Of a stretch of 64,000 bases of DNA, positions 7,545-16,184 are shown piece after piece; within the stretch, counting starts at the first letter, position 1; every line of letters starts with the position of its first letter. The translations under genes were made by a program, and so were the position numbers. The stretch covers positions 62,001 through 126,000 of the forward strand of contig CAWKFM010000004.1 of NCBI GenBank assembly GCA_963849065.1, written 5' to 3'. The DNA is from TOLSYN sp963849065. GTDB taxonomy: Bacteria > Acidobacteriota > Terriglobia > Terriglobales > Acidobacteriaceae. The notes under the pieces are model-generated. The model did not search any database. It was not told the DNA's origin and saw nothing but the letters and a program-made list of their open reading frames with translations.

Positions 7545-7967
7545 TTAGACGCTGGCCGATTCGCGGATCTGGGCGGTGAGTTCGTCCACTTTGCGCTCGA
7601 GGACGTGGCGGATGGAGAGGATGCCGATGAGGCGTCCGTCATCTTCGACCACGGGGAGGTGGCGCTTCTGGTGGTTGATCATGACCGCGGTGGCCTCGGC
7701 GATGGAGGTGGAGCGGGTGGCCATGAGGACCGGGGTGGTCATGACATCGGTGATGGGGATGTGGTGCGGGTCGCGGCCGCTGAGGGCGACGCGGGTCATA
7801 ACGTCGCGCTCGGTGAAGACGCCGGCGACAATGCCGTGTTCATCGACCACGGCGGCGGCGCCCATGCGGCGCTGGATCATGGCCTCGATGGCGTCGGCGG
7901 CAGTGGCAACGAGAGAGACAGCGGCAGGATTGGCGGCGCAATAATCAAGAATGCTCATGGCAGGCAC
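7545..7967 (-). CDS. CBS-domain protein
   Basis: 140 residues made of two CBS motifs (about 10-65 and 75-130), which pair into a Bateman module binding adenosyl nucleotides. Typical segments are AAAVVDEHGIVAGVFTERD and HLPVVEDDGRLIGILSIRH. No catalytic domain is attached, so a regulatory role is inferred. The GTG at 7967 has GAGG ~14 bases upstream; an ATG three codons later (7958) is an alternative start. Neighbour genes give no clear functional link. Confidence 0.88.
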   Translation of the reverse strand: MPAMSILDYCAANPAAVSLVATAADAIEAMIQRRMGAAAVVDEHGIVAGVFTERDVMTRVALSGRDPHHIPITDVMTTPVLMATRSTSIAEATAVMINHQKRHLPVVEDDGRLIGILSIRHVLERKVDELTAQIRESASV

Positions 7968-8092
7968 GTCGATGAAAGATTACCTCGAAAATGCTCCGGC
8001 GACGCTAAAAAGTTCATGAATCCGAAAACTCGAACGGGAATAGGGACTTTGGGGAAGCCTTCCGCGAATGGGCATCGGGGGCGCGCATGGGA

Positions 8093-9013
8093 CTAGCTTT
8101 GTCCCAGCCGGCCAAGCTGCGCGGTGGTGATGCGGAGATATTTGTGGGGATTGACCGGGACGTTCTGGACGCGGACCTCGTAGTGCAGATGGGCCCCGGT
8201 GGTGCGTCCGGTGGCGCCGACGTATCCGATGACCTGTCCGCGGCGGACGTGCTGGCCGGCGGCGATGGCGAAGCCGGAGAGATGTCCGTAGCGGGTGGAG
8301 AGGCCGTGTCCGTGGTCAAGCTCGATGAGGTTGCCGTAGCCGTTCATGATGTCGGCAAAGACGACGACGCCATCGGCGGAGGCATGGACGGGCGTACCGT
8401 AGGGGACCGAGATATCGAGACCGCTATGGAACGCGCCTTCTCCGTTGAAGGGATCGACGCGCTCGCCGAAGGAGCTGGTGATGCTGCCCTCGACGGGCCA
8501 CAGCGTGGGCGCATCGGCGGCGTTGGCCCAGTCGGAGAGCGAGGCGAGACGGCGGGTGGGATCGACCTGCAAGCCGGCGGCAGTGGCGCCGGTGAGGGCC
8601 GAACGGCGCAGGGCGTAGAGGGTATCGAGCGAGGCCTGGTAGCGGCCGGGCTGCGCACTTTCAGGGTCGGCGTCGTTGGTCGGCAGCAGGCGCGCGTCGG
8701 TCTTGAGGCCGTAGATGGCGGAGACTTCGCCGGCGATGGAGCCGAGCGAGGCTACCTGGACGTCTTTCTCATGGGAGACCTGCTCCAGCTGCGAGTAGTC
8801 GCGCTTGATCTGCTCTTTTTCGGCGCGCAGATCGTTGAAGCGCTCGACCTTCCACAGCATGCGGGCGTAGGAGCCGGCCATGCCGGTGATGGTGAACATT
8901 CCGATGAGGGCACCGGCGAGGAAGACGTAGAGGTAGTGAACCGGGATGGGAATTTTGCGGAGCTGCCCCTCGGCATCGCGAGCGACAAAAAGAATGTACC
9001 AGCGTTTCCGCAA
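8093..9013 (-). CDS. M23-family peptidoglycan endopeptidase or NlpD/MepM-like factor
   Basis: 306 residues. A short cytoplasmic N-terminus and one membrane segment (about residues 27-50, LYVFLAGALIGMFTITGMAG) precede a coiled-coil stretch (about 55-95). A C-terminal LytM/M23 domain (about 180-295) has FHSGLDIS (HxxxD) and GAHLHYEV (HxH), both zinc-ligand motifs of active members, so hydrolytic activity is plausible. It acts in the periplasm on cell-wall crosslinks. It is divergently oriented from hslV, with 325 bases between them. Confidence 0.9.
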   Translation of the reverse strand: MRKRWYILFVARDAEGQLRKIPIPVHYLYVFLAGALIGMFTITGMAGSYARMLWKVERFNDLRAEKEQIKRDYSQLEQVSHEKDVQVASLGSIAGEVSAIYGLKTDARLLPTNDADPESAQPGRYQASLDTLYALRRSALTGATAAGLQVDPTRRLASLSDWANAADAPTLWPVEGSITSSFGERVDPFNGEGAFHSGLDISVPYGTPVHASADGVVVFADIMNGYGNLIELDHGHGLSTRYGHLSGFAIAAGQHVRRGQVIGYVGATGRTTGAHLHYEVRVQNVPVNPHKYLRITTAQLGRLGQS

Positions 9014-9338
9014 AGAACTCTCCTTATGGAAACAGGACGGCGTGGATTAAGGACAGGGTACGAAACTAGCGCTGACGGCGCTCTCGTGGAGCGCTTGCAC
9101 GCCCCCTCCCTTGCCCTGCCATTTGTGATGAATCAACTCTCGCAGACTACCAACCGGCTAGGCGAAGCGTCAACCGGCGGAGAGCTTAGGCGAGCCCGAA
9201 AGTCCACTTAGGGAACAATTACCGGCGTACGCAAAAGGCCTCTGAGGCGATGAAAGCAAGAACAGATGGAGAATAAACAGGAACAGGGTGGCGGAAAGGT
9301 TGACCGATGACGGCGCTGCTATAATCGAGGACTACGCC
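9014..9338. other. Divergent intergenic region between M23 peptidase and hslV
   Basis: No gene seen. A TATAAT at 9320-9325 lies just before hslV, with TTGACC at 9300-9305, but the 14-base spacer is short for a sigma-70 promoter and the ATG is very close, so I do not call a firm promoter. Confidence 0.5.
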
Positions 9339-9938
9339 ATGCCGACCAAATCTAGTACGGACCATCCTTGCATCGAGACCGCTTCCCAGAACAACCGCAG
9401 CCGCTCTAACCGCATCCGCTCCACCACCGTGCTTTGCGTGCGCCGCAATGGCCGGGTGGTGATGGCGGGCGATGGCCAGGTAACCTTGGGCGATCATGTG
9501 ATCAAACAGGGGGCGCGAAAGATCAGGCGCCTGTACCAGGGGAAGATTCTGGCGGGCTTTGCGGGCTCGACGGCGGATGCGTTTTCTTTGTTCGCGCGCT
9601 TTGAGACCAAGCTGGAGCAATACGCCGGCAACTTGGGACGCTCGGCGGTGGAGCTGGCCAAGGATTGGCGCACCGACAAGAGCCTGCGCCAGCTGGAAGC
9701 GTTGCTGCTGGTGGCCGACCATCAGCAAACCTATTTGCTGAGCGGCAACGGCGACGTGATTGAGCCCGACGACGACATTGCGGCGATCGGCAGCGGCGGC
9801 CCGTACGCGCTGAGCGCGGCGCGAGCGCTGCTGCAGTTTACCGATCTGGACGCGCTGAAGATCGCCGAGGCCGCGATGACGATTGCAGGACAGACCTGCA
9901 TCTATACCAACGAAAAGTTTACGATCGAAGAGCTGTAA
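9339..9938 (+). CDS. hslV: ATP-dependent protease subunit HslV
   Basis: Peptidase subunit of the HslUV (ClpQY) proteasome-like complex. 199 residues. The core runs from TTVLCVRRNGRVVMAGDGQV to the C-terminal TIEEL and includes AGFAGSTADAF, the AVELAKDWRTDK segment and AIGSGGPYA. The catalytic N-terminal Thr (in RSTTVLC) is preceded here by ~28 residues with no Met directly before it, so maturation would need removal of a propeptide. The ATG has GAGG 8 bases upstream. hslU follows after 23 bases. Confidence 0.95.
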   Translation: MPTKSSTDHPCIETASQNNRSRSNRIRSTTVLCVRRNGRVVMAGDGQVTLGDHVIKQGARKIRRLYQGKILAGFAGSTADAFSLFARFETKLEQYAGNLGRSAVELAKDWRTDKSLRQLEALLLVADHQQTYLLSGNGDVIEPDDDIAAIGSGGPYALSAARALLQFTDLDALKIAEAAMTIAGQTCIYTNEKFTIEEL

Positions 9939-9961
9939 AAGAGCTGCTGAAGGGGAGTGCA

Positions 9962-11434
9962 ATGGCGATTTATCTGCCACAGACCGTGGAAGAAGAACTG
10001 ATCGCGCTGGACGAGCTGACGCCGCGCGAGATTGTGGCTGAGCTGGACAAATACGTGGTGGGCCAGCACGACGCCAAGCGCGCCGTGGCCATCGCGCTGC
10101 GCAACCGGATGCGACGGCAGAAACTGTCTCCCGAGATGGCCGAAGAGGTGATGCCGAAAAACATCATCATGATTGGGCCGACGGGAGTGGGCAAGACGGA
10201 GATCGCGCGCCGGCTGGCGAAGCTGGCCAACTCGCCGTTCCTGAAGGTGGAGGCCTCGAAGTTTACCGAGGTGGGCTACGTGGGACGCGACGTGGAATCG
10301 ATGATTCGCGATCTGATCGAGATCGCCATCGACATGGTGCGCGAAGAGAAGCTGGAAGACGTGGCCGACAAGGCGGAGATGAACGCAGAAGAGCGCATCC
10401 TGGACCTGCTGCTGCCGCCTACGCCGTCCACGGCGGGCGATGGCGCGGCTGCGCAGGCGGGGACGGCGGAGGCTGGAACGGGCGCGGCCGGTGGGAGCGA
10501 GAAGGTGATCGCGCTGCCCGCCATCTCAGGTTCGGCTATTCCGGGGGAGAGCCACTCGCGGACCCGCGAAAAGCTGCGCCAGCAGCTGCGGGAAGGCAAG
10601 CTGGACGAGCGCACGGTGGAACTGGATGTGCGCGAGCGGAACATGCCGGCCTTTGAGATCATCAGCAATCAGGGCATTGAAGACATGGACATCAACTTCA
10701 AGGACATGTTGCCCAACATCTTTGGCCAGCGCACCAAGAAGCGGAAGATGAAGGTGAGCGAGGCCTTCGAGTACCTGATTGGAGAGGAAGAGCAGCGGCT
10801 GATCGACATGGACCAGGTGACCAAGACGGCGCTGGACCGGGTGGAGCAGAGCGGCATCATCTTTTTGGACGAGATCGACAAGATCGCCGGACGCGAGAGC
10901 GGACATGGGCCGGACGTCTCGCGCGAGGGCGTGCAGCGCGACATTCTGCCGATTGTGGAAGGGACGACGATCAATACGCGCTACGGAATGCTGCGCACCG
11001 ACCACATTCTGTTCATTGCGGCGGGCGCGTTCCACGTGTCGAAGCCGAGCGATTTGATTCCCGAGCTACAGGGGCGCTTTCCCATCCGGGTGGAGCTGAA
11101 GTCGCTGACGGTGGAGGATTTTGTAAAGATTCTGACCGAGCCGAAGTCGTCGCTGACCAAGCAGTATGTGGCGCTGCTGGAGACCGAGGGACTGAAGCTG
11201 GAGTTTACGACCGACGCGCTGGAGGAGATTGCGATCTTCGCCGCCAAGGTCAACGAGACGACGGAAAACATTGGAGCGCGGCGGCTGCACACCATCATGG
11301 AGCGGGTGCTGGATAAGATCAGCTTCGAGGCTCCGGATATGAAAGAGAAGGAAGCCAAGATCGACCGCGAGTACGTGGGAAATATGCTGGCCGATATCGT
11401 GAAGGATCACGATTTGAGCCGGTACATCCTGTAG
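9962..11434 (+). CDS. hslU: HslU ATPase (ClpY), unfoldase of HslUV
   Basis: AAA+ ring ATPase that unfolds substrates and feeds HslV. 490 residues. Landmarks are Walker A GPTGVGKT (72-79), the pore loop GYVGRDVES, Walker B IIFLDEIDKIAG (~300-312), sensor and arginine-finger region ELQGRFPIRVEL, and a C-terminal end ILxx typical of HslU docking (here DLSRYIL). A Gly/Ala/Thr-rich stretch (about 158-182) interrupts the I domain and makes it ~45 residues longer than the E. coli enzyme. The start follows AAGGGG about 7 bases upstream. Operon with hslV. Confidence 0.96.
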   Translation: MAIYLPQTVEEELIALDELTPREIVAELDKYVVGQHDAKRAVAIALRNRMRRQKLSPEMAEEVMPKNIIMIGPTGVGKTEIARRLAKLANSPFLKVEASKFTEVGYVGRDVESMIRDLIEIAIDMVREEKLEDVADKAEMNAEERILDLLLPPTPSTAGDGAAAQAGTAEAGTGAAGGSEKVIALPAISGSAIPGESHSRTREKLRQQLREGKLDERTVELDVRERNMPAFEIISNQGIEDMDINFKDMLPNIFGQRTKKRKMKVSEAFEYLIGEEEQRLIDMDQVTKTALDRVEQSGIIFLDEIDKIAGRESGHGPDVSREGVQRDILPIVEGTTINTRYGMLRTDHILFIAAGAFHVSKPSDLIPELQGRFPIRVELKSLTVEDFVKILTEPKSSLTKQYVALLETEGLKLEFTTDALEEIAIFAAKVNETTENIGARRLHTIMERVLDKISFEAPDMKEKEAKIDREYVGNMLADIVKDHDLSRYIL

Positions 11435-11477
11435 GAGGGATGCAAGCTGTGGGGCAGGTAATCTCCTAAACGGGATC

Positions 11478-11500
11478 GCTTGCCAGAACTCCTGGCAAGC
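11478..11500. terminator. Hairpin after hslU
   Basis: Perfect 9-bp stem GCTTGCCAG/CTGGCAAGC with loop AACTC, 44 bases after the hslU stop. No clear T-tract follows, so termination is uncertain. The rest of 11501-11695 shows nothing recognisable. Confidence 0.45.
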
Positions 11501-11695
11501 TTCACCAATGTCTCAACCACAAGGCCTGGGACCATGCTCAAGAACGGGCTACGAAAGCACCAACGCTCAGCCAGCCTACTTCCGCAAACCGCAACCGACT
11601 ACGAGCATACCGCCTGTCCTGTGTTCATTCCTGTCCTAACTCGATCTTTGCGAGTCATACTGCTCAAGATGACACCCTAAACATTGAAGGCCAGT

Positions 11696-12100
11696 CTAGC
11701 TGCCGAGCAGCGGCTTGAGTATGGAGCAGTTGGTATCCGCCTGGCGCAGGTTGCAGGGCGGGTTGTAATCCTGAACCAACTGCTTCTCCAATTCCTTCCT
11801 CTGACGGCTTGGCGTTCCGGCCGTGTTGTAGAAGGCGACGAACAAATCGGCGCCGCGCGCCTGTCTCTCCCAATCCCCATAGCTCTCGTGCTGGGCCGTG
11901 ACGCGGCGGGCCAGCCTTTCGGACTCGCCGAAGTAGAGGACTTGAAAGGGGCGCGGCGTGTATCCCTCGTCCCGGACAAGAATCGCGTAGATGCCTTGGG
12001 TGGGGATCGCGAGGGCGCTATGGAAGGGAAGTGGCTCGGAGAAGCGGAGGTCCCGGAAATAAATGCCCGGCGGGGGCGATTCAAGGGGAGCTGCGATCAT
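11696..12100 (-). CDS. GIY-YIG nuclease-domain protein
   Basis: 134 residues. The GIY-YIG core begins at QGIYAILVRDEG (about residue 35) and continues with VLYFGESERLARRV, which carries the family's conserved Arg; the family glutamate is likely in QRKELEKQLVQDYNPPCN (about 105-120). The gene is convergent with hslU, with about 260 bases between them. Stand-alone GIY-YIG proteins of this size are common and mostly uncharacterised; roles range from DNA repair to mobile elements. No partner genes or homing context are seen here. Confidence 0.75.
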   Translation of the reverse strand: MIAAPLESPPPGIYFRDLRFSEPLPFHSALAIPTQGIYAILVRDEGYTPRPFQVLYFGESERLARRVTAQHESYGDWERQARGADLFVAFYNTAGTPSRQRKELEKQLVQDYNPPCNLRQADTNCSILKPLLGS

Positions 12101-12334
12101 GGTTCTTACCGCCTTCTAGCACAGGCCTTGCTCACACAACAACAACATATGTGCGGTGCTGTGGAATGGTACACCACAATCAGTGGTTAGTGGCAAAGTT
12201 ATTACGAATCATTGGGGTTACGAGCCTTAAGGTCTTGTTTTGAATACGTTCCGTCAGCCGAGCATGGATTTCTACGGATCCTCCGGGAAACAGCGAACGG
12301 GCGGGAGTGCATCGCGTTCATTTAAGATAGGTAG

Positions 12335-13192
12335 ATGGCGGTGGATGTGGAAAAGGTGGTCTCAATTTCCGATGAGCTGGCGGACAAGCGGGAGCGGCTC
12401 TACGGGCAGTTGCGCGAGCTGGGACGGCTGCTGGTGGCCTACTCGGGCGGGGTGGATTCGGCGTATTTGGCTTGGGCGGCGCACCAGGTGCTGGGCGAGG
12501 AGATGCTGGCGGTGATGGCCGATTCGCCTTCGCTGGCACGGACGCAGATGCGCGACGCGGTGAGCTTTGCCGAGGAGTGCGGGATTCCGCTACAGACGGT
12601 GCGCACCGACGAGATGGAGAACCCGGAGTATCAGCGCAACGACGCGATGCGGTGCTTCCACTGCAAGGACGCGCTGTTTGGAGTGATGGAGCGGGTTGCG
12701 GTGTATGGGGGATGGTCGGCCGTGGCTTACGGGGTCAACGCGGACGATGAAGGGGACTGGCGTCCGGGACATAAGGCAGCGCGGCAGCATGGGGTTGCAG
12801 CTCCTCTGCTGGAGGCGGGACTGAGCAAGGCGGAGATTCGTCTGCTGGCCGCCGAGGCGGGATTGAGGGTGTGGGACAAGCCGGCGTCAGCCTGTTTGTC
12901 GTCTCGCATCGAGTATGGGCGTCCGGTGACGCGCGAGGCGCTGGAGCAGGTGGAGCGCGGCGAGGACGCGCTGCGCGGGATGGGATTCCGGCAGTTCCGG
13001 CTGCGGCACCACGGCGACGTGGCACGGATCGAGATCGACCGCGAGGAGCTGGAGCGGGCGCTGACGCTGGAGATGTTTGCCCGGATGAGCGAGGCGATCA
13101 AGGCCTGCGGATTCAAGTTTGTGGCGCTGGACGTGGACGGGTTCAGATCGGGTTCGATGAACGCGGTGCTGAAAGTGGAGAGTTTGCGGTAA
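12335..13192 (+). CDS. larE: LarE-type ATP-dependent sulfur transferase
   Basis: PP-loop enzyme of the family that converts carboxyl groups to thiocarboxylates during synthesis of the nickel-pincer cofactor of lactate racemase. 285 residues. The PP-loop is SGGVDS (about 37-42). Three cysteines are placed as in the three-Cys form of LarE: Cys107 and Cys110 in MRCFHCK and Cys187 in SACLSSR. In Lactobacillus LarE, the sacrificial Cys is one position earlier, where this protein has Ala. Three-Cys forms are reported to hold a 4Fe-4S cluster. No larA, larB or larC is in the window. The start has only a weak ribosome-binding site. Confidence 0.85.
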   Translation: MAVDVEKVVSISDELADKRERLYGQLRELGRLLVAYSGGVDSAYLAWAAHQVLGEEMLAVMADSPSLARTQMRDAVSFAEECGIPLQTVRTDEMENPEYQRNDAMRCFHCKDALFGVMERVAVYGGWSAVAYGVNADDEGDWRPGHKAARQHGVAAPLLEAGLSKAEIRLLAAEAGLRVWDKPASACLSSRIEYGRPVTREALEQVERGEDALRGMGFRQFRLRHHGDVARIEIDREELERALTLEMFARMSEAIKACGFKFVALDVDGFRSGSMNAVLKVESLR

Positions 13193-13209
13193 GGCAAAGG
13201 CAAGGTCAA

Positions 13210-13250
13210 CTGCCCCACTCAAGCCAAAGGATGGCTTGAATGGGCCACCC
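13210..13250. repeat. Palindromic element P1 (CAAGCC stem)
   Basis: CCCACTCAAGCC - AAAGGAT - GGCTTGAATGGGCCACCC; flanked on its left by GTCAACTGCCC, the same tail found repeated inside mnmG near 56339. Confidence 0.9.
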
Positions 13251-13404
13251 GCCAAGCGCGCGGGGCAACGCGTCCGGCCGTCGTTGGGCGGCTTTGCTAA
13301 TTGCGGTGGGACGACAGCTGCGACCGGTGCCGCGGACGGGCGCGTGAGATAATTCCTACACAAAGATCATGCAATTCAATCCAGTGCGGGTTGGGGAGTG
13401 GATT

Positions 13405-14322
13405 ATGCGCCGATTGTTTCTGTGCGTGGTGTTGCTGGCGGTCGGTTGCAGGGCGCAGAGCCCGGCCAGCCCGGAATTGGAACGCAGTGTTGAAAAGCAG
13501 GTCCTTGCCACGTTCAACCTGCCGCCGTATGTGGACGTGAAGGTGACGGAGCGCAAGCCGAGCGAGGAATTTGCGGGCTATGACAAGCTGACGGTGGTGC
13601 TAGCGTTCGGCGATCAATCGCAGACGAAAGAGTTTCTGCTGAGCAAGGACGGCAAGACGCTGATCTCGATGAAGAAGATGGACCTGACGCGCGATCCGCA
13701 GGCGGAGATGATGGCCAAGATCGACCTACAGGGCAGGCCGGTGCGGGGCAACAAGGACGCCAAGGTGACGGTGGTGGTGTATGACGACTTCGAGTGCCCG
13801 TACTGCTCGCGCATGCACCAGACGCTGAATGACGTACTGAAAAGCTACGGCGACCGCGTCAGGGTGGTGTACAAGGACTTTCCGCTGAAGGAGATTCATC
13901 CCTGGGCGGAGCGCGCGGCCATCGATTCCGAATGCCTGGCCAAGGCGGACGGAAGCGCCTACTGGGATTTTGCCGATACCGTGCACGCCAACGGACGCGA
14001 GATCCAGGGAGAACACAGCCCGGTGGGCGCGCAGCTGGCCGCAGTGGACCGCATCACGCTGGAGGTGGGCAAGCGCCACTCGATGGATGCGGCGGCGCTG
14101 GAGAGCTGCGTGAAGACGCAAGCGAGGACCGCCCTGGATGCCAGCATGAAAGAGGCCGACGCGCTGGGCGTGGAATCAACTCCCGAGGTGATTGTGGACG
14201 GGATGAAGATGGAAGGCGCGGTGCCGGAGGATGAGTTCCGCGCGGTGCTGGACAAGCAGCTGAAGGACGTTGGGCAGGCGGCTCCGCTCAAGACGGCATC
14301 GAGCGGAGCGGGACAGAAGTAA
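13405..14322 (+). CDS. DsbA-family thioredoxin-fold lipoprotein
   Basis: 305 residues. A lipoprotein signal ends in the lipobox LLAVGC (Cys15), so the protein is anchored in the envelope. A ~90-residue N-terminal region of unknown fold is followed by a DsbA-like domain with active site CPYC (DDFECPYCSRMH, about residue 130) and cis-Pro loop ESTPEVIVDG. The ATG at 13405 has GGGGAG upstream; a longer frame would bury the signal peptide. A parvulin-type chaperone follows after 27 bases, suggesting a joint role in envelope protein folding. Confidence 0.88.
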   Translation: MRRLFLCVVLLAVGCRAQSPASPELERSVEKQVLATFNLPPYVDVKVTERKPSEEFAGYDKLTVVLAFGDQSQTKEFLLSKDGKTLISMKKMDLTRDPQAEMMAKIDLQGRPVRGNKDAKVTVVVYDDFECPYCSRMHQTLNDVLKSYGDRVRVVYKDFPLKEIHPWAERAAIDSECLAKADGSAYWDFADTVHANGREIQGEHSPVGAQLAAVDRITLEVGKRHSMDAAALESCVKTQARTALDASMKEADALGVESTPEVIVDGMKMEGAVPEDEFRAVLDKQLKDVGQAAPLKTASSGAGQK

Positions 14323-14349
14323 GAGACGCGGAGTTGGAGGAATCCTAAT

Positions 14350-15408
14350 TTGAATTGCAAGTGGAAGGCAGGGCGCGCGGCGCTGCTGGCAGTGTGCGCG
14401 CTGGGTATGATGGCCGCAGCAGGATGCAAGGGACGCGGCGCCACCGGCGACGTGATCGCCAAGGTGAACGGACGCAATATTCTGCGCCCCGATATCGAGA
14501 AATATTACCGCAGTCAAACCGAGGGGCAGCCGGAGCCTTCGCCTGACCAGGCGCAGAGCTTGCGGCTGAGCATTCTGCACGAACTGATTGAGAACGAAAT
14601 GCTGGTGCAGCAGGCCGAGAAGCTGGGCGTGATGGCCACCGACGCCGAGGTGGACGGCAAGCTGAACGAGATCAAGGCTCCGTTTGGTAACGACGAGTTC
14701 GACAAGCGGCTGAAGGATCGCGGAGTGACGCTGGAGGAGATCAAGCACGACCTGCGGCGCACCCTCACCGTGGACAAGGTGCTAAACAAAGAAGTCACGT
14801 CGAAGATCAACGTGAGCGACGGCGACGTGAGCGACTACTACAACCAGCACAAGGCGGAGTTCAACCTGATAGCGCCGCAGTATCATCTGGCGCAGATCCT
14901 GGTGACGACGCAGCCCAACCCGCAGGTCCGCAACCTGAAAAACGACAAGGCGCAGAACCCGGCCGAGGCGCAGAAGAAGGTTGCCATGCTGACCAACCGG
15001 CTAAAGAGCGGCGACGACTTTGCCATGCTGGCGACGAACTACAGCGAACAGCCCGACACGGCATCCTCAGGCGGCGACCTGGGATTCATTGCGGAGAATT
15101 CGCTGCAGGGCGATCGGCAGGCCTATGAGGCGATCAGCCGGCTGAAGGCGGGCGAGGTCACGCCTGCGCTGCCGGTGGCCGATCCCGCGAGCCACCAGAT
15201 CCTCGGCTATCGCATCATCAAGCTGATCTCGAAGGAGCCGGCGGGACAGCGGGAACTGAGCGATCCGAAGGTGCAGAAGGCGATTAAAGACCAGCTGCGC
15301 GACCGGCGCGAGCAGTTGTTGAAGACCGCCTATCTTGAATCTCTGCACGACCACGCGAAGGTGGAGAACTATTTGGCCGACGAGATTTTGAAGGACAGCG
15401 GAAAGTAG
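14350..15408 (+). CDS. Parvulin-type peptidyl-prolyl isomerase lipoprotein (SurA/PrsA-like)
   Basis: 352 residues. A lipoprotein signal ends MMAAAGC (Cys26). An N-terminal SurA_N-like helical domain (about 35-165, starting VIAKVNGRNILRPDIEKY) is followed by a rotamase domain (about 175-300) with YHLAQILVTT, FAMLATNYSEQPDTASSGGD and LGFIAENSL. Role: folding of exported proteins. The start is TTG with a GGAGG 9 bases upstream, since no ATG precedes the signal. It lies in an operon with the DsbA-family gene and ends at a strong terminator. Confidence 0.9.
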   Translation: MNCKWKAGRAALLAVCALGMMAAAGCKGRGATGDVIAKVNGRNILRPDIEKYYRSQTEGQPEPSPDQAQSLRLSILHELIENEMLVQQAEKLGVMATDAEVDGKLNEIKAPFGNDEFDKRLKDRGVTLEEIKHDLRRTLTVDKVLNKEVTSKINVSDGDVSDYYNQHKAEFNLIAPQYHLAQILVTTQPNPQVRNLKNDKAQNPAEAQKKVAMLTNRLKSGDDFAMLATNYSEQPDTASSGGDLGFIAENSLQGDRQAYEAISRLKAGEVTPALPVADPASHQILGYRIIKLISKEPAGQRELSDPKVQKAIKDQLRDRREQLLKTAYLESLHDHAKVENYLADEILKDSGK

Positions 15409-15426
15409 ATTGCTTTGAAATGGGAG

Positions 15427-15451
15427 ACGCCCGGCTTCGGCTGGGCGTTTT
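15427..15451 (+). terminator. Rho-independent terminator
   Basis: Stem ACGCCCGGC/GCTGGGCGT with UUCG-type loop TTCG, followed by TTTT; 19 bases after the isomerase stop. Confidence 0.9.
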
Positions 15452-15493
15452 GCTATTGCGCGAACTGTGTTGCTTCCACCTTAGAAACGCTTC

Positions 15494-15540
15494 GCAGCCG
15501 GGTACGCGGCAACTGACGCCGCTCCGGCCGCGGGCGCTGG
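15494..15540. repeat. Palindromic element P2
   Basis: GGGTACGCGGCAACTGACGCCGC then TCCGGCCGCGGGCGCT. Directly abuts the stop of the biotin carrier gene. Confidence 0.85.
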
Positions 15541-15541
15541 G

Positions 15542-16066
15542 CTATTCGACGATGACGAGCAGGTCTCCGGCGTTAACGGCGGAGGCTTCGCGCACGGCGA
15601 TTTTGGTGACCTTGCCCGGCTTGGTGGACTGGATTTCGTTTTGCATCTTCATGGCTTCGACGACGATGAGGCCCTGGCCGGCTTCCACCTGGTCGCCTTC
15701 GGCGGCGAGCAGACGAATGACTTTGCCGGGCATGGGAGCGCAGATTCTGGCGGGGCCGGCGGTGGCTGCAGAATGCGCGCGGCGGCTGCGCAGCGAGCGC
15801 GGATCGCGGACTTCGGCGCGAAAGTGCTGGCTGCCGACGCGAAGGTGCATCTCTCCGGTGGACGACGACTCACCCGTAACTTCACGCATGAGTTCCCGCA
15901 TAACTTCGAAGCTGCGGCCCTGGTGGAGGATGGAAAGCGTGTTGGGAGCGGTGGTGACGACGTCGAGCGGGAAGGGTTCGCCATTGACCTTGCACGCATA
16001 GCCGCTGGCGGTGCGCTCCAAATCGATTTGGTAGGAACGCTCGTCGATGAGGACTTCGTATTTCAT
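15542..16066 (-). CDS. Biotin carboxyl carrier subunit of an acyl-CoA carboxylase
   Basis: 174 residues. The C-terminal biotinyl domain (about 100-174) has the biotin-attachment motif EAMKMQNEI, with the first Lys as the biotinylated residue, and starts with ICAPMPGKVIRLL. The N-terminal half (YEVLIDERSYQIDLERT) is of the type found in acyl-CoA carboxylase carrier proteins rather than the short E. coli AccB. The ATG gives MKYEVLIDER. It lies downstream of the biotin carboxylase with 118 bases of P1 repeats between. The carboxyltransferase subunit is not in the window, so the substrate is unknown. Confidence 0.88.
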   Translation of the reverse strand: MKYEVLIDERSYQIDLERTASGYACKVNGEPFPLDVVTTAPNTLSILHQGRSFEVMRELMREVTGESSSTGEMHLRVGSQHFRAEVRDPRSLRSRRAHSAATAGPARICAPMPGKVIRLLAAEGDQVEAGQGLIVVEAMKMQNEIQSTKPGKVTKIAVREASAVNAGDLLVIVE

Positions 16067-16083
16067 GGGTTCACCTGGGGACA

Positions 16084-16120
16084 TCCCACATTTGCCAACG
16101 ACGGGCAAATGTGGAGCACC
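16084..16120. repeat. Palindromic element P1 (ATTTGCC stem)
   Basis: CCACATTTGCC - AACGACG - GGCAAATGTGGAGCACC. First of two elements in the gap between the biotin carboxylase and carrier genes. Confidence 0.85.
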
Positions 16121-16136
16121 TGCACGCCGGAGGAAC

Positions 16137-16176
16137 TGCCCCACTCAAGCCAAAAGATGGCTTGAATGGGCCACCT
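16137..16176. repeat. Palindromic element P1 (CAAGCC stem)
   Basis: CCCACTCAAGCC - AAAAGAT - GGCTTGAATGGGCCACC, nearly identical to the copy at 13210. Confidence 0.9.
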
Positions 16177-16184
16177 GCACGCGC

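Noticed and set aside
9300..9325. Strong sigma-70 promoter for hslV (TTGACC and TATAAT)
   Set aside because: The spacer is 14 bases instead of ~17, and the start would fall almost on the ribosome-binding site.
16067..16144. N-terminal extension of the biotin carrier protein
   Set aside because: The longer frame reads through a P1 repeat element (GAPHLPVVGKCG) and lacks homology; the ATG at 16066 fits the family.
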